Source: Hysterium pulicare CBS 123377 (Eukaryota > Ascomycota > Dothideomycetes > Hysteriales > Hysteriaceae). Taken from it: 64,000 nt of DNA. Shown here piece after piece: positions 43,214 to 52,403 of the stretch; the first letter of the stretch is position 1; every line of letters begins with the position of its first letter. The DNA lies in assembly GCA_000467715.1 (NCBI GenBank), contig AJFK01000113.1, positions 1 to 64,000 on the forward strand. The letters run 5' to 3'. The notes beneath the pieces were generated by a model. That model was not told the origin of the DNA and did not search any database. It was given only the letters and a program-made list of their open reading frames with translations. The translations under genes and the position numbers were made by a program.

Positions 43214-44360
43214 ACTTTTTTTAGTCCCTATACCTAGATGAATGTAATATCGAAATTCAGGAGATTGCTCTGCTGTTCTGAGCGGCTTGTTGCCGTCCTC
43301 GCCCGCTTCTCAGAACAGTAAACCTGTCCGCGGCATTGGAAACATAGACAGACAAACTTCAGGATCCTAGACTTTGCTTTTTAGAGGTTGGATCTTTACC
43401 GTGATGATAAATGACAGTCCTCTCGTTGTGTAGTGTTCAACGCTACAGGGTAGATATGCTGTAGAAATTTTAGACTTGTGGTCATCTAAGATAAAGACAG
43501 CTGACCAGAAAGAACCACGAAAATTCAGTACCTAACTTTTGCCGTTTGTATAGAATGATCTTTGATTATCTTTGAAATCGCAAAGAGGGTCGCGAATCCT
43601 ACTAAATCTTCCCATCTCGGTGCTTGATTGCCTATGTGGCTTGCTGAACTCCAGGGCAGAGCGATTCAGTTGCTTGGTGGTTTCTAGTCAGCAAGTAAAT
43701 GCCGTGTTTCCTCTCCTTTCAGCGCAGCTTGGAGTGAAAATCAAAATGCGTGAACCCAGTGTCCAGTCGCGGGTGTGTGAAGCTCAAGAACCAGGGGGTA
43801 GTTTGGCGGCCATCTGTGGCGCAATCTTGGAGAAGAAGAAGTAGAAGAAGAGCTACAGAGGCCGCAAGTTGGATGAGGTTGGGTTGTATGGCCTGCCATT
43901 AGCTGTCAACAGGTTTTATAACAATACCATATCAATTGCCCCCTCCCAACCAATGTAGACATCGAGAACACCAGCTTGAGCACCAAGGGAAAGCCGTTGT
44001 TGTGGCCGTGCATGCTTTCCCCGCGAACTAAATCCTTCCTCGGCTGCGACTGCATGCACATGCACGATGCCCAGATCTCCTGGAGAAAGAGCAGTTTAGC
44101 CCGCCAGCATGTTTCTCCCCCCTTCTTTGACCTTACCCTCTCAATCTTACCCGCGACTGAGGTGCGATTGTGATAGTTAGTCGAGTACTGAGAAGGAGGA
44201 ATGGCTTTGCCGGACGCACCCTGTTGATCGAAGACCTTTACCAACTCACCTGGCTTGATTCCCACCACGACGACGTTCTACCACGCCTCCAGGACCTAAC
44301 AGCCTGTCACAGGCATTCCCGAGAACCCATCGGAGCCTGCGAGATCTCCTCGATACCACT
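43214..44360. other. Intergenic ASA1 to acyltransferase gene
   Basis: About 1.15 kb on the way to the next same-strand gene. Open frames here (for example minus 43906-44268) lack protein character. Nothing else recognised. Confidence 0.4.
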
Positions 44361-47254
44361 ATGGCGCCCTCGAAGAGCCCCAGCAGCGGCGCCGTAATCC
44401 CTTCGTCCCCGACATCGCAAGCTCCAGACCTCAGCATTGACGCCTCCGACAATGTGCGCCTCCACGCGGCGGGCTATACGCCCTCCACCACATCCGAACG
44501 TAACCTGATAGAACAAATGCAGCGCTTTCGGCAATCCCCGTTTGACTTCCTACGCGAAATCTCCCTCCATGTCTCTGGCACCGGATGGCGGAGTTACGAC
44601 AAGATAGTCGGGCAACCTATATTCTACTCTGGCTTCAGTGAGGAGATGAAGGGGAGAGTCTTGGGGAATCCCATGTTGCAGGGGAAGATTAGGGAGTTAG
44701 CTGAGAGACGTGTCGAGGTAGAAGCTCGGGAGGGGTTGCTTGGGGAAGAGGCCAGCGGAAAAAGACCTACCCTCGAGGAAAGGAAGCTGAAGAGGAGGAG
44801 GCAGATCGAGGATAGTTTGATAGAGGTTTCGGAGTCCCTGACGGATCAGATGATCTGTAAAATGGAGAGTAGGAGATTCATTCGGGGCGCGTATTATCTT
44901 GCGACGCAGTTGTTGACGAGGGCGTATCATCAGGGTATTTATACCACACTCGGGTTATCGGATACTAGATGCTAACCTCGAGCTTCCTAGGCGTTCATGT
45001 CTCCAGCGAAGAAGTTCTCCGTCTCCGCGCTGTCGCTGAACAAGCAGAGAAAGATAAACACTCTATCATCTTCCTCCCTTGCCACCGCTCCCACGTCGAC
45101 TACGTCTCGTTGCAAATAATATGCTATAGGCTAGGGCTGGCGCTGCCTACTGTAGTATCTGGAGACAATCTTAACTTCCCCGTGGTAGGGCCTTTCCTGC
45201 AACATGCTGGCGCCATGTGGATCCGAAGAAGTTTTGGAGACGATCAGTTATACACTACACTGGTGCAGGCATATATCGACACCTTGCTTCAGAACGGATT
45301 TAATCTTGAATGCTTTGTAGAGGGTGGCCGGTCGAGAACCGGAAAGCTGCTGCCCCCTAAGTTTGGTATACTCGGATTTCTCATGGACAGTGTAGCATCT
45401 GGACGAGTCAAGGATGCCATCATTTGTCCGGTCAGTACGCAATATGATAAAGTCATTGAAGTAGAGTTAGTATTACCATTCCCCTCAAGGTGTCATAGGA
45501 TAGGGCTGACCCAGTACATAGTTCATATATCAGTGAACTCCTTGGTCAACCAAAACCGAAAGAAAGTCTGGCAGAATTTCTTTCTGCGTCTTCCATACTA
45601 TCGTTGAAGCTCGGCCGTGTCGATGTTCGATTTCATGAACCTTGGAGTCTTCGAAGTTTCATCAGCCAGCAACAGGAGAGATTTAGTCAATTACCGCCGC
45701 AGCTTGACCAGAAGGAAGCCCGCATACGACTTCTCAGGACTCTTGGGTATAAGGTCCTCTCAGAGATCAACGATGTCTCTGTTGTCATGCCCACCGCTCT
45801 TATTGGCACTGTGCTCCTTACTCTAAGAGGGAGGGGTGTCGGGAAGTCCGAACTGATAAGGAGAGTCGAATGGCTGAGCGAGCGTGTACGCAGCCAAGGT
45901 GGTAGAGTAGCACATTTTGCAGGACTCCCTACAAGCACTGTTGTTGAACGTGGTCTTGAGGTCCTTGGACCAAGTCTGGTTGGCCTTGTCCCCGGGTTAC
46001 CTGAAGATACCTTCTATGCTGTAGATCGGTAAGTACATGGTCAGCAAAGGCCAATCTCATTGAGGTATAGTGCTGATATATGTGCAGGTTCCAGCTATCC
46101 TTCTACCGTAACATGACGATACATCTTTTCATCCTGCAAGCTCTAGTATCGGCAGCCATGTATACCAAGGTCAAACTTGGTGGGGGGCCCGAGAACCAGA
46201 GGATATCCTACCACGATCTACATGATCAGGTCCATTTCTTGTCTCAGGTCTATCCCATCTTGATGTTTCTCTATGCAATTGTGTCCCTGACTTCTATTAG
46301 TTATTCCGCGGGGAATTCATATTTCCCACGGAAGGCCTCGATATCAATCTTGCAAAGACTATCAATGATCTTGAGAACGATAACGTTATCAAGGTAATTC
46401 GAAACGCCGATGATCCCGCTAAAGTCGACTTTGTCGAATTAAGCGATGCCGAACGAGAAAGGGGCCGTGAGAACTTCGACTTCTACTGCTTCTTAATATG
46501 GCCGTTCATCGAAGCAAGCTGGCTTGGAGCGATCTCCCTGATGATGCTCACGCCTCCTGTAGGCCAGGCCGGAGAGGTGTGGTTAGATGTGAAGAAGGTC
46601 CAAGATAGAGCGCAGCTGGTATGTACGAAATGGCCAGATGGATGGCAGAAGACTATGATGGCCCTTATAATGAAAAGAGAAATTGACTGATGAAATGTGC
46701 ACAGCTAGGAAAGACCTTGTATCACCAGGGGGATCTATCGTACTTTGAGGCAGTTAATAAAGAGACGTTGAAAAACGCCTATCAGCGTTTCGAAGAGGAG
46801 GGTATCATCATCGTCGCGAAAAGCAAAGGCTCCAAATCGCCGTCGACCATGAGGTTGGCACCAGACTGGACACCTTCAAGGGCCGTCAATAAGGGCGGGT
46901 GGATAGCCGCTGAGGGCAACCTGTGGGCTTTCGCTGAGACTATATCGCTATCACGGCGAGAAGGGTACGTACGCTGTCTTTCTTGGTCAAACAAGAGCCG
47001 ATCGGGCCCTTATCCTCTGCACGTTTGTGTAGCCGTTTGCTGATTTCCCTGCTTGTACCAGTAAGAATCGCCGTGACGGAGCGACAGTGCAATCACGCGT
47101 GCTTTCGCTGGTGGATGTTGTGGGGCTACCGTTGTGGGAGGATGCCTCCAGGGAGCTTCTCGACAAAGACGGTATTACCGCTGCCACTGATGCCAAATTG
47201 AGGGCGGCAGGAAGGAGAAAGCGAAGAACTTTGTCCATTCCTGCTCGTCTATAA
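44361..47254 (+). CDS. GNPAT/PlsB-like glycerone-phosphate or glycerol-3-phosphate acyltransferase, PTS1-tailed
   Basis: Seven exons (44361-44934, 44991-45465, 45522-46028, 46088-46247, 46301-46618, 46705-46964, 47062-47254) give 828 aa; all phases agree. The acyltransferase core has block I FLPCHRSHVDYVS (HX4D, about residue 223), AGAMWIRRSFG, block III NLECFVEGGRSRTGKLLPPKFG and block IV ICPVSTQYDKVIE. The next exon gives SYISELLGQPKPKESL, and the C-terminal half follows the GNPAT/GPAT helical domain. The last residues are SIPARL, and ARL fits a PTS1, as human GNPAT ends in AKL. A peroxisomal dihydroxyacetone-phosphate acyltransferase is therefore the best reading. Sequence alone does not separate DHAP from G3P as acceptor. 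Confidence 0.87.
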
Positions 47255-48874
47255 ACACCAATGCAAGTCGGTTGCTCTCCACTGCCCTTACTTCTGCTGG
47301 TTGCGATAACGCTGGGTTGTGAGGTATTGACTAAAAGGATCTAGAATCATACTAATTAGCAGGGTTACTGTTCATACTATAAAGGAGCCTGTCCAATAAC
47401 ATACCTGTGGAAGAACATTTCGTGCTACTGTACAGGACCTGGCTGTTGACGTATATTACTAGCTGCTGATGGAGGGGCGTGATGTTGTGATAGAGCTCTG
47501 CTCTCTGCCGATGCAGGAAGCTGTCCGCTTGTCCAACGACCTCCCTTTCCACCAAGACCACCTACCTCACGCCCATCCCCAATTCTTCCTTTACCGTCCT
47601 TCTACCATCTGCCCCGAACTACCGTGTAGTATTCCTATCTTAACATCGCCGTAAACCGTCCAAGGAAACGTGCTATCGATGCGGTCTCCTGCCACAAGCA
47701 GCTCCGACCGAGCCCTCGCACCCAAGCCACATTACACACAAGCAATCCTCTACGATCTTATGGAGTCTGTTGCATAACTTAACAGTCATGTATGTCCCCT
47801 CCCCTTTCCTTGGTGTAGCTTGAAGGCCTTGTCGCCTTGAGTATCGCCCAGCTTGCTTCTGCCTCTGATCCCTCACAATTCGACTACCTAGGCACATTCT
47901 CGGACAATTTTCTACCTTCTAAAGCACCAGTACCACCTTGTGTACTTCCTCATACCTTCCCACGATGCTTGTCTGGGTTCAAGACACCCAAACAACTCTC
48001 GCCAGGGACACAAACAATAAACCCAACCTGAATTTGGGAAGCAAGCTGATGTCATGGGCCACAGATTAGCCAGCACAGTCAAAGAGTTCCTCAACGTCTG
48101 AGTCGTAAGGAGAAGGAAGATAGTTCTAGTTCGCAGCTATTCCTTGCTCTCTTAGTTCGACCGACACCTCTCACCGCCACCGCCCATACTGTCACGATGC
48201 TATCCAGCATATAGCGAATCACAAATGAGCACGGAAAGACCCTACCGCTGGCTTTGGGTTGCGGAGATAAGAAAGTGCCCGCTGTAGTATGATTAAATCA
48301 TACCATACTAGCTCTGTGAGATTTTAGGGCTTTATGCAAAGTGCCTACGATTTAACATCTATAACACTCTTTGTTCGTTACAGTTTCTCAGGCATAATTT
48401 TCAAATTGATAAGGATAAGTTCGGGTTTGGAGCTGTTAGCATGCATACCTCCTTCCGTGTACTAGCCATGGAGTAATTGCTAACATGAACATCTAGAAGT
48501 GGCACGCCTACACTATAAATATACTCTAAAGCAAGTTGCGAGAGGTATTATGCCGCTGATAAGCCATGCTGGGGGTAGAATGCCGCATCCTCTATGATGG
48601 GCTTCAAGCTCGAGAAAACCCATTTCCCTCCGAAATACTATTAGTCAACTAGACACGCTGACGATTCACATAGAGTATGCCTACTCGACGTAGCGTGACA
48701 TCTGATCTCCTTCCCAAACCTCCGATCTCATTTTGGAAACTTACTGGAGGATTGCCGTCTCCACTCAATATCGGCGACGCCAAATCGTCCCAGCTTCACG
48801 CCCCAAAAAGGAGTCTCTCCGCTTAGCGATCCTTATTCGAACAAAAAGCAACACTAAAGGCAAAAAAAGATAGC
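47255..48874. other. Long intergenic region, nothing recognised
   Basis: About 1.6 kb without a convincing frame on either strand. The stretch looks non-coding. No repeat or RNA gene recognised. Confidence 0.4.
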
Positions 48875-48961
48875 TGGAGAATGCGGGAATCGAACTCGCG
48901 TCTGCGGGCTAAGGATACTGTATCCAAAATTGCCGCTGTCCTACCACTAGACGAACTCCCC
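48875..48961 (-). tRNA. tRNA(-like) gene, isotype unresolved, insert in anticodon arm
   Basis: An 87-nt minus-strand gene. Acceptor stem GGGGAGT/ATTCTCC pairs over 7 bp (two G-T). The D arm is GTCT-AGTGGTA-GGAC with a good A box, and the T arm GCGAG-TTCGATT-CCCGC has a canonical B box but an A-C mismatch in the stem. The anticodon stem GCGGC/CCCGC is closed over a 23-nt loop holding ttttggatacagtatcctta, of which ggatac-a-gtatcc is a perfect hairpin, as an intron might form. No normal U33-anticodon can be placed with certainty. Seven T residues follow the 3' end as Pol III terminator. D and T arms resemble tRNA-Glu. Confidence 0.65.
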
Positions 48962-49352
48962 ATGGAGTGTTGATTGGAGGATGTGAAGAACAAACCTAAA
49001 TATCAAGGACAACACGGTGCTTTCTCGCTGCAAAGGAGGAGACGGACAAGCCACAGCGATAAGAAAGGATGCGTCTAGAGAGGGTTTACGGTCTAGCGCC
49101 CTACTCTGTCTCAAATCTGGGAGATGCCTGATTGGGGATTGGGCACCAAAAGGCTTGCACCCTTTCGACAACCGGCAAGAGCAGCGCCACTTTACTCTTC
49201 CGACCACGTGCACGCGTAAAACCACGATCTAAGAGTTATCCTGGCGACAAAAAAGGTGTTGAAGCCCACCCATCCAGTGTCTCGCGCCACATCCAGCGAC
49301 GCGTCTAAAGCAGAAAACCACCCAGCCAGAAACAACTGCAAAAAGTAAAGCT
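48962..49352. other. Spacer between the two tRNA-like genes
   Basis: About 390 bp; contains the terminator of the second gene (49340-49344) and no gene. Confidence 0.4.
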
Positions 49353-49461
49353 TGGAGACCGCGGGAATTGAACTCGCGTCTTCCTCAGAGGCCTGTGGGT
49401 TAAAGATATGTTATCCAAAACTCCCACCCCTGAGGATATCCTACCACTAGACGAGATCCCC
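49353..49461 (-). tRNA. Second tRNA(-like) gene with a 45-nt anticodon-loop insert
   Basis: A 109-nt minus-strand gene related to the one at 48875 (same GGGGA start, TCGTCTAGTGGTAGGA A box, GACGCGAGTTC...TTCCCGC T arm with the same A-C mismatch, similar 5' flank). The acceptor stem GGGGATC/GGTCTCC pairs fully. The anticodon stem TCCTC/GAGGA is perfect but encloses 45 nt, which fold on as an extended helix (AGGGG...CCTCT and GTGGG/CCCAC) topped by agttttggataacatatctttaa. That apical segment is the part shared with the first gene. Five T residues follow as terminator. Isotype not assignable. Confidence 0.6.
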
Positions 49462-50087
49462 ATGGATTGTTTTATTGGGAGATCGGATGAAGAGAATGCT
49501 TTATGAAGATGAAGGCTGAGGCCTTGTGGGATGCTAGAAGGGCGATAAGGTTACGAAAGGGGAAGGGCCCTGTCAGACAATGCCGAGGGACAGAAACGAT
49601 AGGTCGAACTAGGATAGGTCGGTTTAAGGTAGGTGCCAATCTACAGTAAGGGGAACTAACGGTTCACAGCTTTCGAACGGCCAAGGATACGACTTTCAAC
49701 AAACAACTAACGACAGAGTCGAGAGTCTGAAGTAGTAGAAACCACACAACACGTTCATTCGTAGGCGCAAGAAAGTCGACTAGAGTTGGGATTCCTCTTG
49801 TCGAATTACACCGAGGATCGCTCCTTGGTGATGGACTGGCCTCATTACAGCGGTATCATATTTCGCAAATGGACGAAGAAACCTGCACTATTGGTCTAAA
49901 CATTCAACCAAACCTAATGGCCCTATCACGGTATCTACGTAGAAGCGGTGTAACGCCATGCATAGTGAGGCCAAGAGCAGGTCACAATCTTACTGATGAT
50001 TTTTGACTTATATGAGCTAGGAACGATCGGTACTCCACGGGAGAGCAGACCACAAGCTGTCAACGTCGATATGAACTGAGCCCTGTC
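49462..50087. other. Intergenic, nothing recognised
   Basis: About 630 bp downstream of the tRNA-like pair without a recognisable gene. Confidence 0.4.
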
Positions 50088-51310
50088 ATGCCGCATAAAA
50101 GTTACAAGTTTCTTCGACGCTCAAAAGAAGACGTTCTTTTTCCGCTACGATACAAAGACGTAAGTCTTGAATGACTAGTCAACCAGACATAAGACAATAC
50201 AACTGCCCGCACTGTTCACACTAACACACGCACGAAATCTGTCTGGTCAAAACACACGAACAAGATGATTCTCATCAAGACAACCATGACCACTCGCCGT
50301 GGCAGCATCCACCGATAGCACAAAAGCCTTTGCAAAATCCCAGAGTCGAAGTTGTGATTCAGGTACTATTCGCAAGCGGTCAGCAGGAGGGAACAAGCTC
50401 ATGAAGGATTACCACTTACCACATGTAAGTGTGAAGGAGTAATAGTGAACCCTGTCACCAAACGGGCGGTCACGGGTGCTTACCATCGTACCGTGCCGAT
50501 GATGTTTCATCATCAGGTGCCTTTCAAAATACAGAGCCAAAGGCCGAAAGCACAAGATCATTCCACTAAATTCCTGAAGAAAATCTGTTTGTGGATGTTG
50601 AAGATAAAGCGATCGCTGAGCTTCTTAGATCGACTGCGTTTGAGTGATCGATAACGTAGAGAATGGGGAGGCCCGCCGCAGCCTAACATCTACAACGGAA
50701 AGTAAGTGGACTAGACAATGGTATTTTCTGGTTCTTGCTGACTTACGAGGCAGCGTTTGCTGAACTTGAGATATTTCCGGCGGGAAACCACCTGCCGGTG
50801 ACAGTGGCATTGCCAACCCGCCTCCAGGAACCAACCCTTGATTACCATATTTCAACTTTCAAAGAGCTTGCAGATGATACGAGAACTTTGCTCGACCGGG
50901 GCCGAGGATTGCGTGATTTCATGTCGAGAGTGGTGCAGATGTTTGACGGAGAGGTGGATCCCAAAGGTAATAACTCTGTATTGTGAGCCTGCCAGTACTG
51001 GTTCTCGGCCCTGAGGTCACGAACAACTCTTTTCGTTCTGTTCACCACACACTGTTGCTCACAGGAATGTCAATCCAACTCTGACAACTCTCCAAGAAGT
51101 TCGAACATTGTGAGATCAACCCTCTTGCGTATTCATCGACTAGGCTTTCAACATTGTCCGTCGAATAGGGGTCACTTGGACCTACTCAGAGTGAAAGGTG
51201 GTTGGCAAGAAGAGTATTACGATGTTGCTCGTTATTACCAACAAAGACAACCGGTGATGAGCATTACCCTCACAGCGGTGACTGAGGGTGTGTTGACGCT
51301 TACTAGCTAG
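50088..51310 (+). pseudogene. Decayed protein-coding gene, plus strand
   Basis: Protein-like pieces occur in order on the plus strand but in different frames and with stops between them: MPHKSYKFLRRSKEDVLF (from about 50088), SHQDNHDHSPWQHPPIAQ, IPEENLFVDVEDKAIAELLR, ENGEARRSLTSTT, then the longest piece (50735-50970), which includes FKELADDTRTLLDRGRGLRD and FMSRVVQMFDGEVDPKG. NVNPTLTTLQEVRTL follows at about 51067 and GWQEEYYDVARYYQQRQPV at about 51200. GT-AG pairs join some but not all pieces in phase. A broken gene, or one with introns I could not resolve, fits best. I do not recognise the family. Confidence 0.4.
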
Positions 51311-51540
51311 AGTAATTTCTCAAAGGATTCGTTGTCGTTACAGTTCTTGCATTGAGCTGGACTTCAGATTCGGACATTTGCGGACGATTGGAATACTGTG
51401 CGTGCCGCCAGAGGCACCCACGTCGATGACAGTACCTGTTGAAATATTCTAGTCCTACGAGCAAACGTCAGCAGTAAATGGTGATGACGCGGTATATCAA
51501 CTCACCAATAGTATCCTTCAAGGAATCACGGCTTCACCAT

Positions 51541-52106
51541 TCAACAGTACCTACTCCTTCGGCAGCGAGTGCGGCTTGGGCGACTCTCTCCATAGTCCAG
51601 CTCGCTGCTTTTCTCGCGAGGATCCGCTCGACTAACGTAAGACCTCTCCCTTTCTGCCTCACGCTCCCTGCGCTCACGATCGTAATGGCTGACACTGGTC
51701 TGTCTAGAGCTCCTGTCTCGGTCGTACCTGTCTCGCTCCCTGTCGCGATCATCTCTGTCTCGTCGATAAGGCGGAGACAGACCTGTGCTGCTACCAGCTA
51801 TGCTCGGAGCAAAAGATCGTTAGCAAGTCGTTGCAACTTCTCTCGTTCCCGTCAATAAGGACAACCGGTGATGAACGCGAGCAAGACAAAATGATGAAGG
51901 GCGTTGACGCTTACCAGTCAGAGACCCCACAGCACCCCACACATGGAAACCCAGCGACCGGCGAGTTGACTTAAGCCCGGAGGCTTGGTCAGTCGTAAAA
52001 TGATGAGGAAAAGAAAAGGGTGTTTGGAAGCGAAGCTGGCCTTTTAAGTCGAGACACGAGGGGCCGCTTACCTAACATTCATCACGTCACCATGCCTACC
52101 GCTCAT
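51541..52106 (-). CDS. Candidate RS/RD-rich protein gene, structure unresolved
   Basis: On the minus strand an open frame (51541 to about 51797) encodes an Arg/Asp/Ser-rich domain: SPPYRRDRDDRDRERDRY, DRDRSSRQTSVSHYDRERRE and AERERSYVSRADPREK. Upstream is a good intron (GTAAGC donor near 51914, GCTAAC branch site, CATAG acceptor at 51798) and a preceding segment that can read FHVWGAVGSLTAG. A further ATG exon (MSGRHGDVMNV, 52106) ends at GTAAGC, but its phase does not join cleanly. Composition resembles SR-type RNA-binding or spliceosomal proteins, without an RRM in view. It may be a fragment. Confidence 0.35.
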
Positions 52107-52403
52107 TTGGAACAGCATATTCACGGTGAAGGGAACTAAGCTCTCACGCATCAGCTGAGAAAAGGCTCTACGACTGTTCATGCTTCGCCCTTTTTGAAGC
52201 GGCGAGCAAGAAAGTTATTCTAAAAGGGTACCCAGCAGTGGACCTTGAAGCTGAGATGGCCTTATTGGGTCCGCGCATAGGCGCAACCGCTCTAATGTAA
52301 GCAGCCTAATCTAAATGGAGAGCACCACATTTGACAGAATCAACAGGCCCCAAACAACAGTGAAGCGTTGCAAAATGCTTTTCCTTCTCCACTAGTCTAC
52401 ATC

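Noticed and set aside
43906-44268. 120-codon minus-strand frame upstream of the acyltransferase gene
   Set aside because: No family resemblance and overlaps the likely promoter/5' UTR of the next gene.
45466-45606. Unspliced continuation of the acyltransferase frame after the block IV region
   Set aside because: The reading loses family similarity; the GTTAGT donor at 45466 and acceptor at 45521 restore it in phase.
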